In this document: positions 1-11,809 of the stretch, one piece after another
Position numbering within the stretch: the first letter of the stretch is position 1
Layout: each line of letters opens with the position of its first letter
Origin: Calycina herbarum
Lineage: Eukaryota > Ascomycota > Leotiomycetes > Helotiales > Pezizellaceae
Direction of reading: 5' to 3'
Length of the DNA stretch: 64,000 bases
NCBI GenBank assembly: GCA_001414485.1
Contig: LLEY01000129.1
Coordinates: 1 to 64,000, forward strand
The notes under the pieces: model-generated
Databases searched by the model: none
What the model was told of the DNA's origin: nothing
What the model saw: only the letters and a program-made list of their open reading frames with translations
Made by a program: the position numbers and the translations under genes

Positions 1-622
1 AAAGTACTTATTAAGAGAGTGTGTTAGTATTAGGTAATAACTACCTTACTTACTAATAGACTTTAGGTTTAAACCTTAGTCTATACTAGTTCTTTCTAGT
101 GTTGTCTAGAAGATTCGGTTACGTTCTCGGTTATGTAAACCGTAGAATCTTCTAGTAACTATTCTATTTATAAGCTATAGAAGCTTCTAGTACTTATCCT
201 AGAAGTATATATAGCTCTTTACTGTTCTTATAGTTAGGAACTAAGTCAATTAAGTCTTTTACTCTTTATCTATACTACCGATTCTATAAAAACGTAATTT
301 AACGATTACCTAACCTACTCTACACCGATCCTGTAACTTACTCTATAGCCTACTCTATAGCCTACTCTATAAGTTACCCTGTTCCTTCTATATATTCGTT
401 CTATTAACTACTCTAAAGTAGTATAGCTTTATATCTTTAATTAGAACGTTTAGCTTTTTTAGAGCTAATAGAGAAAGGAAATTACTTATTACTCTAGAGT
501 TAATTAGAAATTAGAGTTTCTTTTCTTATATCTTTACTATTATTATAAGTTACTATTTCTCTATAGTAGTATAAATTTCTAGTTTAATATAATAAACCTT
601 AAATCTTTATTTACTAGTATCT
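1..622 (-). mobile_element. Gypsy element B, protease-side remnant
   Basis: This is the continuation of element B, whose gag side lies at 8115-10106; element A was inserted between the two parts. Read on the minus strand, 481-504 gives I-N-S-R-V-I-S-N followed by F-L-S and L-K-K-L-N-V. This matches the retropepsin pattern of Gypsy elements (LIDSGA.xNFLS..LKKL), with the catalytic Asp codon changed to Asn and Gly to Arg, both G-to-A changes. Stop codons occur throughout. The element runs off the left edge of the window. Confidence 0.75.
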
Positions 623-1082
623 TATAACGAAACTTAAACGAACTAAACAAAGATAACTAAGTCTCGAAGGTTAGTATATAGATAAGAAGTACAGATACGC
701 TGGGTTGTTTACTTAGAAGTAAAGTCGTTACTTATATTAAGAATATTAAATAAGATAATAAGATTAATAACTAAAGTTAAGCACGAAGCTCCTATCTAAT
801 AGCAGACGTGCCAGTCTTATATAGAACCTTTGTTTATATTTTTTAGAGTCCTACTTAGTAGGAGTTCTAAAGATAGAGTTCGACTCTATTTCTAGAGCTT
901 CTTAAAACTAGACTCTATTACCTGACTACTTCTAACCGAGTTACGTGATATAACTATAATAAAATCCCAGGATTATATAACCTCGATATCTAATCCTTCC
1001 TTTTAGGGTTATAATAGTACTTGTTCTATTAGAGCGTCGCTTAGACTTCACTTTATTATATACTAATACGTGATTTATAATA
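623..1082 (-). repeat. 3' LTR of element A
   Basis: 460 bp. It begins TATAACGAAAC (from TGTAACGAAAC) and ends ATTTATAATA (compare ATTCGTGACA in the other LTR), so the termini are the usual TG...CA after C-to-T and G-to-A change. It is collinear with the copy at 7650-8109. Confidence 0.9.
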
Positions 1083-1089
1083 CTATTCT

Positions 1090-4000
1090 CTTCTTATCCT
1101 AGCGTGTCTCTATACTAGAATATAACCTAAAATGTATCGTTAGATAGATATTAACTCTTCTCTAAATATAAATATATCCTTCTCTTATACTAAACGGAAA
1201 GAACGTCTAGCTCTTACTATATAAATCGAATCTACGTAACGTCTAGTAAAGACTTATTCTTTTTATCGAAAACAGTCTTATTACTATTTCCTAGAACTTT
1301 CTAAATCCTCTTAATATTCTAAGTATATTTAGTTAAAAAGATCTTATAATAGTTCTAGTTATCTTGTCGTTTCTTTCTCTAAACCTTAAAAACCTATATA
1401 TCGATTTTTCTTTAGCCTTTTATATAAACGACTCTCTATTACTCTTCTAAGTCCTTCTTCCTCGAGTCCTCTTTCTAAATCCTCGTCTTCTTAGTTTTCT
1501 ACCTTTAAGATAGCTCTCTTTATTAAGTAGGTACTTTCTAATAATACCTCTCTATCTAACCCCGGTCCTGAGTTCTAGATAGCCTTAGGTTTTATTAGTA
1601 GAACTTTTAACGTTCCTCTAGGTAATAGTTAAGATTTCTTTTTAGTTCCTAAGTATTTTCTAAGTATAAGTAATTTAACTATTTAATTAAATACTTAACT
1701 TATCTTCTAATAAGTTTATAGTTAAGAATCCTCTTAACTTTATATTTAGTATTTAGATTTACTAGTTAAATTTCTATAAATAGAGCTAGTAGAGCTCTTA
1801 GTAGTACTAGTTTAAGTAAGGATATATAGAATACTAGGTAGATATTTATTATCTTTAGTAGCGCTAGTTTATAATTTAAAGGTCTCTTAACTTATTTAAT
1901 TTTAAATAGTCTAAGTTTTTTATAATCTAGTTTATTACTTAGTCTTTTTATATTAATATTTTTTTATATTAAGTAGACTTTATCCTCCTCTTTTAGTATT
2001 AGCTTCTAACTACGTTGTTTATTATAATAGTATACGTTTCTTTTAGCTATAAACTATAAATCCTCTATAAGTTCTTTATATAGACTTTTGATTTTCGAGA
2101 CGTAAATACGAGTAAGTTAGTTATTAATAGTCGTAGATAGCTGTTTTTAATATACTAATAATTTATATTTATAATTAGTATAGAATAGCGTAATAAGTGT
2201 TATTTCTATTATTAAACTATTATAAGTAAACTATACTAAGAGTAGTAGTTCTACTTAGTTATCTTACTAGTAGTTTATATAATAACGAAGATATATTTTA
2301 ACTACTTAATTTATCTGTTTGTTTCTTTTATTTATTTAAGAGTAAAAAGCTATAAAAAGCTTTCTCTTTATACTTAATTATTTTATAAGAGTAACTTAAA
2401 ATTTTAAAGTAAAGAGTTTATCTCTATTTAAAAGTATTTCTTCTAGTAGTCTATATCTTAAGACTACTTCTCTAAGGAATATAAATACTAATTCCTTAGC
2501 TATACTTAACTCTATATATACTATTATAATTATATACTTTATAAGTTGTTCTATAATAACTAGGATTACGTTATACTTAACTTCTATTATTAGATCTTTA
2601 GATTTTAGTAATTTAATAATAAAGTTTATAAATATCGATTTCTAAGGTATTTATAGTATTAGAGTAGTGTTTATCTGTCTATAAGAAGTATAGTAGAAAG
2701 CTTTATTCCTAGTATAAGTATTATATTCTACTATTACTTCCTTAACTATTATAGATAACTGATTAATATAGTAGTATTATCTTATCTACTAGAGGGTTCT
2801 ACGAATTCCTTAGTAGCTATAAGCGAGCGTAGTATAGTATTCTTATATAAACTCTTTTACGTATAAGCTAGGAACCTATAGTTTCCCTTTTATATACTAG
2901 TTATAACCTTTATAAATACTTTAAATTTTATCTATCTAGATATCGTTTATTACTACTATTTTATATATAGTAGGTACTAAGTCACTATTTTTATTATATT
3001 TTAATATTACTATATTAACGTATTTTTTGTTTTCCTTATAACCTGGTTTCTAGCTTAGAGTATTAGCTTAAGCGTTACTTATTCTACTAATATATTAAAT
3101 AATTATCTTAAATCCTACTAAAGTTTTAGACTACCTAGCTAGGTATCTAGTAATAAGTTCCTTAGTTATAGTAAACGTCTTTAGGTTTAGATAATTAGTA
3201 AGTAATATTACTAGGTATAACGTACCCTAGAAGTAAATCCTCTATTCTTTAAGAACTAGAATAATAGCTATTAGTTCTTTATTATAAATACTATAGTTCT
3301 ATTATACTATATCGAAAGTTTTTAAGAAATATACTATAGATATAAGTTTTCCTATTTTATTTAGTTATAGATATATAGCGTCTACTACTATATCTAAGAC
3401 GTCTATTTCTATTATACTTAGTTTCTTATAATTAAAATTATATAAGATAGGTTTTATTATAAACTATCTTTTAATTTCCTAGAAGGCCTTTTAGTCTTCT
3501 TATCTTAGATAAAAGCTATAGCTTTTCTAGTTAGTATTAATATAGGTTTTATAATCTTTATATAGTTCTTAATAAATAGCTAATAGAAATTAGCAAATCC
3601 TAAAAAGAATTATATATCTTTAACGTTTCTTAGTAATTCCTATTTAATAACTATATAGATCTTTTCTAGATCTATTTCTATTTTTTCTAAGCTAAATACC
3701 TATCTAAGAAAGAGAGTTCTTTTAACTTTAAACTTATATTTCAAGAGTTTTAGATAAGAGTCTACTTTAGTAAGTCTTTATAAGACTTCTTTTATATAGC
3801 TCTTATATTCTTTTAGATTTTCTAAGAAAATTAATATATTATCTAAGTAATATATAATAGTTACTCTTAGAAGATCTTCTAAAATACTATTATTCTATCT
3901 CTAATAAGTAGCTAGTATATTAGTTAAACTAAAAGATATTACTATATACTTATAGAGTTCTAATAGTAAGATAAATATAGTCTTCTATTTATAGTCTACT

Positions 4001-7000
4001 TTAATTCTAATTAATCTATAAGTATTTTATTAATCTAGTTTTATAAATTTCTTTACCTAGTCTAACTTATTCTATAAGTACTAGCTAGTTAGTAATAGAT
4101 AAGCGTTCTTAATTATTATATTATTTAATTCCTTATAATTAATATATACTTATCTATTTAGATTATTCTTTTTCTTAATAATAAGTATATTTAAAGAGAT
4201 AAGCGATTTAGATTTTTAAATATATCTCTTCTTTAATCTTTATTAGATATAACTTTCTAATAAAACTAAGTTATTCTAGTTATATAGTCGAAGCTTCTAC
4301 TTCCTAAGCTTATAACCCTCTATTAATTTAATCTTATAATCCTATAGCTAATGTTTAAGAAGAGTATATATATCTTCTAGGTCTTTAAATAATTTTATAA
4401 ATTCTTTATACTATATAGGTATTTTATTATCAGTTTTCTTACTAACCTATAGAAGACACTAGGTAAGATATTCTAATACTTTAGAAGAGGTAGCGCTAAC
4501 CTTGTTCTAGCCTTAAAGTTATAAATATAAACCTATGTATTTATATTAACTAAAGGTTATTATTCTAGCCTTCTAGTCGATTTCTAGATTATATTCTTAA
4601 ATCTATAGTATACTAAGTATTACTTTCTTACTTCTTATTTTAATAATATTAAATTATATATCTAAATAGTATCTCTTAATATTAACTTTTATTAGAATAG
4701 TTTATTAATTAATAATCCTATTTTAGTATATAACATCTATTCTATTAACTACTCCTAAGTAATATAGTCTTATTTCTTTAATTAGAACGTTTAGCTTCTC
4801 TTAAGCTATTAAGAAAATAAAGTTACTTATTACTCCTAAGTCTATTATAACTTTTAACTTTTTCTCTTATATTTCTATAGTTATTACTAACTATCTTTCT
4901 TCTAAAGTAGTATCTAACTTTGCTTTAATATATTAGACTTTAAAAGATCGATTTTTATAATTATAATTCTATCTTTCCTTATTCTTATACTATAAAAAGA
5001 ATCTTACTCTTTTCTAATTAGAATATACTACCTTATATACTAATTAGTATTCTATGATTTCTATAGTCTTAGAAATTCCTCTTATAAATTGTTTTAGTAA
5101 TTATCTATAGTTATATTAGATCTATTTATAACTAGTTTCTAAAATAGCTTCTATAGACTATAGTTCTCCTATATATAGATAATCTAAAGTAGTCTTAAGT
5201 ATACTTATTTCTAGCTTTATATAGTAAACTCTAAATATATAGTCTTTTAAATTCTTCTCTCTAACTGTCTAAATCTAGGACTAAGGAAAGAATACTACTC
5301 CTTTCTTATTAGATAAGACTATCTTATATATCTAATAATATTCTACTATTCTAGTAAGTTCTAGTAAAATTCCTTTAAATCGTTTCTATAATAACTAGTC
5401 TATAATTAAGCTTAGTTTATATTATATCTACTATACTATTATTTTCTAAATTATTTCTATAAACTATAGTTCTTTTATTAATAGATAATAAAATTCTTCT
5501 AGTTCTATTTTAGCTTATCTAGTTATATTAAGCTCTCTTTACTCTTAGAATAATATACTAAATAACTACTATAAACTATGCTTCTTAAATACTATTCTGT
5601 TATTTCTAATTAATATAACTATAATATATTATTTAAATTCCTTTAGTATAATATCTTTAGATAGTATTCTAAGAAAAGAGGTTTTAATTCGTCTCTTAAA
5701 TCTTATTAGAACCTATTATATCTATATACTAGTTTCTTCTAAAATATTATATACCTTCTATATATTCTCTATCTTAGGATATATAGGTTTCTTAACTTAC
5801 TATTAGCTATACTTAGGTTCTTTTCTCTTAATAGTTTCTTACCTAGTAATTAGACTAACTAGAGTTATTATTTTAAGATTATTTCTTATAACTATATATA
5901 TTATTAAGATAGTTAGGTTAACTCCTTATATAGTATAAGAACTCTAGAAGTCTAGCTTCTAATTATTAATATATACTTATTAATTTCCTTATTTAAATAT
6001 TCTAAGAAAGGCTTAAGTTTCTCTAACTTTAGAGTCTTTATTTCTAACTTCTCTCTCTAAACTAGAAGATAAGTCTAATATTTCTAATAAACTAGTTAAT
6101 AGTAGTAATTTATATTTTATTTAAAGATATTACTTAGATACTTCTACTAATTATATATTATAATTTTCTTTAAAAAGTAGATCCTTATTATTATTAGTAT
6201 TTTATATACTACTAAATTCCTTGTTATTTTTAATCTAGGTTCTATATTCTTATACTTTAAGTTCCTTATTTATAAGTTTAATATAATTAGTTAAAGCTAC
6301 TTATTATTAAATAGTAGTATTGATTTATTTCTTTCTCTTAGAGTCTTTCTTCTTACTATACTTATTTACTCTATAGCTAGAGAGGCTGTAGTTATAATAT
6401 AAGTTCTACTTATATTAACGATTTTACTCTTCTTAGGAAAGTCCTTCTTTCTTTAGAAAGGTTTTCTTCTATATAGTGTTTACCTTCTTATCTTACTTAG
6501 TATATAAGTATTTCTACTTTTCTAACTCTTTACTCTTTTTACTATACTTAGAGTTACTCTTTCTAAATTTATATAGACAGTTATCTAACTAGACAACTTC
6601 TTTAATTATATCTATAATAGTTAAGAATTATATATTCTATTTAGCTATTTCCTTGTTACGGACCTGGCCACCGCCGAGCACGTGACTCGCGTACGGCTGC
6701 TCGCCGGCGTCTGCAAAGCCTGCTATTCCTAGCCTAGCCTAGAACTATTCCTACCTAGGCTAGGAACTATTTCTATAAACGGATCGACATTCCTATAACT
6801 TATCGATTTCTTAGCTATCTCTATATTATAGGAACTCTAGAAGTCTCCTCTTTCCTTCTCTTCTCTTCTATAGCTTTAGATCTTCAATTGAACCACCTCT
6901 TACTTCTCTGATTCTCCGCTACACCTGTGTATACTATAGGTAAGAATAACTACTAGAGAGCTAGTAGATTAGGTTTGTTATATTCCTTATAGATATATAC

Positions 7001-7640
7001 CTTTAATCTTCTATAAAAGAGTTCTATAAGAGCGATAGTATCTTATTCTAACCTTATCTTATAGTATTAAAATTTATTAGTATAATCTATTACTAATCTA
7101 GTCTAGTATAATTTTAAAAGCTTATATATAGTAGTTTAAATTATATTAAAGTCTTTAAAGACTTTTCTAATAGTTATCTTAAATCCTCTCTAAGATTTAA
7201 ATATAATCTTAGTTAATTCTATCTTTTTATCTTTATCTTTATTTTTAAAAAAGTCTTCTAAATATAGCTAAGCCTATTTTAATACTAATCTTCTAAAGTA
7301 GAAGATAGCGAAGATAGTTTATAAATTATAATTACCTTTAAATTTATTAGAATTAAAGTTAAAGTAGATGTTTATTTAGAGAAGAAATAAGTCGAGTTTC
7401 TTTTGCTTCTTATAATATATATCTAGTATCTTAACTTTAATAGACTTAAGTACTTCGACCTTATAGAGCTTAGAGGCGTCTAGTATACTAACATTGTTGT
7501 CGTTTCTAGTTAACTATATACTAGTACGTGTTCTTCTAGTAATACTTCTAGATGTTCCTATAACGTTAACTTAACTAGTATTTAGGCTAGCTACTATAGT
7601 AGAAGTTGCTAGGGCTATAGCGACTGAACTTCTAAGTAGG
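1090..7640 (-). pseudogene. gag-pol relic of element A
   Basis: Domains are recognisable in order on the minus strand. Gag: 7640 down to about 6300, with a CCHC zinc-knuckle position at 6358-6399. Retropepsin: about 4740-4870. Reverse transcriptase: about 3560-4330, with the catalytic box reading Y-L-D-N at 3838-3849 instead of YxDD. Integrase C-terminal module: about 1790-1990, still reading L-D-Y-K-K-L and later H/Y-P/L-V-F-Y-I-S-L-L. PR-RT-integrase order marks a Metaviridae (Gypsy) element. In the zinc knuckle all four ligand positions (C-x2-C-x4-H-x4-C) now read Tyr, as expected from TGY to TAY and CAY to TAY. Stop codons are frequent and arise mostly where CAA, CAG or TGG would be expected. 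It is non-functional. Domain limits are approximate because I read them by eye from the reverse complement. Confidence 0.8.
6654..6982. repeat. Solo LTR inserted in the gag region of element A
   Basis: 329 bp starting TGTTACGG and ending TTTGTTATA (from ...TTACA). The 5-bp target duplication TTCCT is at 6649-6653 and 6983-6987. Homologous gag copies at about 43801 and 53341 run through this point without the insert. A near-identical LTR lies at 63507-63836, followed there by internal sequence, so this copy is a recombined single LTR. The first 60 bp remain GC-rich and keep CpA and TpG sites, unlike the host element. Confidence 0.9.
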
Positions 7641-7649
7641 TACTTAAAG

Positions 7650-8109
7650 TATAACGAAACTTAAATAAACTAAACAAAGATAACTAAGTCTTAAAGGTTA
7701 GTATATAAGTAAGAAGTACAGATACGCTAGGTTGTTTACTTAGAAGTAAACTCGTTACTTATATTAAGAATATTAAATAAGATAATAAGATTAATAACTA
7801 AAGTTAAGTACGAAGCTTCTATCTAATAGTAGACGTACTAGTCTTATATAGAACCTTCGTTTATGTTTTTTAGAGTCCTACTTAGTAGAGGTCTCGAAGA
7901 TAGAGTCCGACTCTATTTCCAGAGCTTCTTAAAACTAGACTCTATCACCTGACTGCTCCTAACCGAGTCACGTGATATAACTATAATAAAATCCCAGGAT
8001 TATATAACCTCGATATCTAATCCTCTCTTTTAGAGTTATAATAGTACTTGTTCTATTAGAGCGTCGCCTAGACTTCACTTTGTCACGTGCTAACACGTGA
8101 TTCGTGACA
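7650..8109 (-). repeat. 5' LTR of element A
   Basis: 460 bp from TATAACGAAAC to ATTCGTGACA. This copy keeps the native CA end and is less mutated than its partner at 623-1082. The gag relic begins immediately to its left. Confidence 0.9.
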
Positions 8110-8114
8110 TATCT

Positions 8115-10106
8115 TCTCTAGAAGAGCTTAGGAAGAATATTACCTTTTTATTATTAGAAAAGGCTATCTTATATATTAGACTATCTTCTATAGTTCTCTT
8201 AAGTTCTAGAAGTGTTCTTATAAAGCGTTTCTCTATTAACTAGTCTATTATAGTATATAGTTTATACTAAACTTATTTAATAGTTGTTTTATATATATAT
8301 TTAGTAGCCTAGTATTTACCTTTTATTAGTTAATAAAATTCCTAGATTAAAATAGCTTAAAAGTTTACCTTAGTAACCTCGAATATCTAATAATCCTCTA
8401 ATCTTTTAAATACTATAGTAACTTCTTTCTCTACTCTTAATACTTAATATTTCTTATTAATTACTAACTTATAATCTTAACTAGATAGGTATATAATAAT
8501 ATCTAATTTTAGATATTTATTATATTTATTAAATCCTTTTAAATAAGACTACTACTATTTAGTAGTATCTTTCTTTAGATTAATAACTATCTATATATCC
8601 TTCTTCTCTAGATAGTTATTAGATACTAACTATTTAAGTCCTAGTTTTTTAAATTCGATACTTTCTCTTCTAGTAATAGAGCTAACTATAGTTACTTAGT
8701 CCTAGTTATTCTATACTATTATATAAGTAGTTAAGATAGTAGGATTAATTTCTTAAGTAGAATATAAGCTCTAAAAGTTAGGTTTCTAGCTTTCTATATA
8801 TACCTATCTATTCTCTCTCTTAAAGGTTCTAATAAATACCTATATCTTATCTTATTTAAGCTTATATATCTTAGGATCTATCTCTAATAAGTTAGATACT
8901 AATTCTAACGATTCTAATAAACTTATTAATAGTAATAATTCGTATTTAATCTATAGTAGCAACGTCTATTCTTCGGTTAAACGTATATTATAATATATCT
9001 TAAAGAGCGGATTACTATTATTATTAGTATTCTACGTTCCTTCTATTTAAGTCTTAGGTTTCTTATTATACTCGATTTATATACTATATTCTTAAGCTTT
9101 AAGCTCTAAGTCTATAAGTTTAATTTTATTAAGTAAGACTACTTCTTTTTAAATAGTAGCGTTAACCTATCTCTTCTCTTTAAAGTTCTTCTTCTTACTA
9201 TACTTATTTACTCTCTAGCTAGAGAGACTACAGTTATAATATAAGTTCTACTTACGTCGACGATTTCACTTCTTCTAAGAAAGTTCTCTCTTTTAAGAGT
9301 TCTTCTTCATAGTTTCTTTCTTTAAGACCTATGATTTCTAAGTAGTATTAATTTCTATAAGATCTCTATAGTTCTTTTTTCTATTCTTTTCTTATTAATA
9401 TCTATAACTACCTCTTTTTTCTAGGCTTTATTTATAATTCCGATTATCGATCTTAATTACGTTATTAGTTAACTTGTTAAGCGTGTCTAGGAAGTCGTTC
9501 TAAGCTAGCTCGTCTTTAATACTATCTTTTAATCTTTTATAAAACTATTTATATAAGACTTCGTTGTTCTAGCTAAGACGTATAAAGTATTATTAGAATA
9601 TTAATATATACTTAGTAGCTAAGCCTTTTTATCGAAGAGTATATAAAGCCTATACTACTTTTTTCTTTAGATCTACGTTTATAAACGCTTAATTAATTCC
9701 TTTCTTAAACCTAGTAATAGTTAAAAATAACTCTTAAGTACTCTTACTTATAAGATTTAAGACCTTCTTATTTAACGTTTTATTTTTCTAAAAATCCTCT
9801 AAATAAGATTCTATCTAGTTATACGCTACTCTCTTAAGACGAGTAGTAAGCTATATAACCTAATCTATTTCGTAGACGAACTATACTAAGTAAAAGTTTA
9901 AGTATATTAAAGCTTTTATAATAAACTTAGTAAGTTTCTCCGAAGAGCTGTTAAATATTTTTAGTACTAGTAGTTTCATCTTCTCTCTAAGAGTAGTAAT
10001 TAGTACTACTAGTATTATTAGCGCTGCTAGTAATATAGGAGTTAAGCCTAAGGCTAGTATGTTTTTTAATATCGTATTAGTAGTACTTCTAAGCAGGTAC
10101 TTAAAG
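8115..10106 (-). pseudogene. Gag relic of element B
   Basis: This is gag-like sequence on the minus strand starting next to the LTR at 10107. It is close to the relic at 63144-63335, sharing the reading L-T-P-I-L and the core K-L-T-K-F-I-I-K-A-L-I-Y-L-N. A zinc-knuckle position near 9195-9240 reads Y-Y-N-C-S-L with the second Cys still present, so it is somewhat less converted than the knuckle in element A. Many stops of the TAA/TAG type are present. The frame continues into 622-1 once element A is removed. Confidence 0.7.
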
Positions 10107-10566
10107 TATAACGAAACTTAAATAAACTAAACAAAGGTAACTAAGTCTCGAAGGTTAGTATATAAATAAGAAGTATAGACGCGACGGGTTATTTACTTAG
10201 AAGTAAACTCGTTACTTATATTAAAGATATTAAATAAGATAATAAGATTAATAACTAAAGTTAAGTACGAAGCCTTTATCTAATAGTAGATATACTAGTC
10301 TTATATAGAACCTTTGTTCTCGTTTAGAGTTCTATTCTATAGAAGTTCTAAAGATAGAGTTCGACTCTAATTCTAAGGCTTCTTAAAACTAGACTCTATC
10401 ACCTAACTGCTCTTAACCGAGTCACGTGATATAACTGTAATAGGATCTATAGTTTATATATCTAATATATTTAATTCTCTTTTCTTTTCTAGGTTCTAAT
10501 AGTGCTTATTCTGTCAGAGCGTCGCCTAGACTTCACTAGTCACGTGCTAGTATATAATTCGTAATA
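10107..10566 (-). repeat. 5' LTR of element B
   Basis: 460 bp from TATAACGAAACT to AATTCGTAATA, the same family as 623-1082 and 7650-8109 but with a diverged middle part. The partner 3' LTR lies outside the window, so no target duplication can be checked. Confidence 0.85.
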
Positions 10567-10610
10567 ACCTAGTACTGTTTTACTAGAATATTCTATAAGA
10601 AAGAGAAGCG

Positions 10611-11126
10611 CTTACGAGAGCTCTTAAGAAGCGAATTAGAGACCTAAGAGAGCTAAGAGAGGCGCTAGTAGATAGGAAGCTAGTACTAAGAATTACTACT
10701 TAGCTACTTAGACTTAGAAGGCTTTAGTAGTATAGGCTAGCGCTGGAATTGCTAGAGAATAAGGAGGAAAGCGAGGAAGAGGCGAGAGAGAGAGGAGATA
10801 GAAGAAAGAGCTAAGATATACTAGAAGATAAGACTAAGACTTCGGTAGTTTTAGAAAGACGCTTAAGAAGCGCCTAAGGTAGTAAGTACGTCTCTTATAT
10901 TACTAATATACGCTTTAGCAGTTAAGTACTTTAATCTACCTCTTTTTATATTACTAAGTTAGAGAGAAGAGCTCTAAGTAGATAGTAGTAGGAATTAAAG
11001 AAGAAGTATTATATACTTAAGAAGAAACTCGAGAAGTATAGAAGAAGAGGTTATAAGGCTTTATAAACTAGAATAGAAGATATACTACTTACTCTTAGAG
11101 CTTAGCTTATAGCCTACGTAGTATAA
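10611..11126 (+). pseudogene. RIP-damaged coiled-coil reading frame, unrecognised
   Basis: One plus-strand frame stays collinear for about 170 codons if TAA and TAG are read through. It gives a highly charged, Leu/Arg/Glu-rich product (for example R-A-L-K-K-R-I-R-D-L-R-E-L-R-E and later L-E-K-Y-R-R-R-G-Y-K-A-L) typical of a coiled coil. The in-frame stops fall where CAG, CAA or TGG would fit. It lies between LTR 10107-10566 and the TA site of the Fot-like element at 11164, so it is host DNA or another transposon's C-terminal part. Gag or transposase tails are possible. I do not recognise the family. Confidence 0.4.
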
Positions 11127-11522
11127 GAATAATAATAATAATAATTAAATATTTTTAATATTAACGTGTTTTATAAGCGAGCTGGCTATATAAGCGAGCT
11201 AGCTACTTTTTAAACTTTATAATAATTATTAACTTCTAGTTATATTATCTCTACTAAACAACGTCTAAATATCTTCTAACGAAAACAAGATTAACTTAGC
11301 TATTTAAACACTTGAAAACGACGTGTTAATTACTTAATAAAGCGCTATAAAAGCTTATAATATCTCTCGATCTATTATTTCAAGCTAATACGCTAGAATC
11401 TAACTAAGACGCGATTATAAGTCTAATTCAAAGAAACTTACGAAGCTAGAGAAGAAGGCGATAATTAGATATATATTAAAGTAGGATTCGAGAGAGTTTT
11501 CGCTTATAAAGAATATAGTACG

Positions 11523-11806
11523 TATAACAGTACGAAACGAATACTACTACAAAAGAGGTATATAGAAGTACGTTCGATAGAATAACATATCCGAATACTA
11601 GGCTCTAATATAAAGGAAAAGACTAAATTAGTCTTTCCCGATAGAGAGGAGGCAGCTATTTATAAGAGGTTCGGATAATAGTAAGTCTAGAAGCTATCTA
11701 GCTTTTCTAAAACCTGAAACAATATCCGTATTATATCCTATTCGGCACGTAGACTCGGCAATTCCAATTCCGATCATTCCGATTAATTCCTAATAGTTCT
11801 ATTACA
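11523..11806 (-). repeat. 3' LTR of the gag-only element
   Basis: 284 bp, TATAACAG (from TGTAACAG) to TCTATTACA. It is nearly identical to 13926-14209; the differences seen are mostly C/T and G/A. Confidence 0.9.
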
Positions 11807-11809
11807 TCC

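Larger units (their letters stand above)
623..8109 (-). mobile_element. Gypsy LTR retrotransposon A, full length, mutated by RIP
   Basis: Two 460-bp LTRs (623-1082 and 7650-8109) bound an internal region with Gypsy gag-pol in minus orientation. The flanking 5-mers are identical (TATCT at 618-622 and 8110-8114), so this is one insertion event, into element B. A purine-rich tract on the minus strand directly beside the left LTR (1083-1100, AGGATAAGAAGAGAATAG) is the polypurine tract and makes the left LTR the 3' one. CpA and TpG are nearly absent and all frames are broken. The element cannot code for protein now. A solo LTR of another family interrupts the gag part. Confidence 0.9.
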
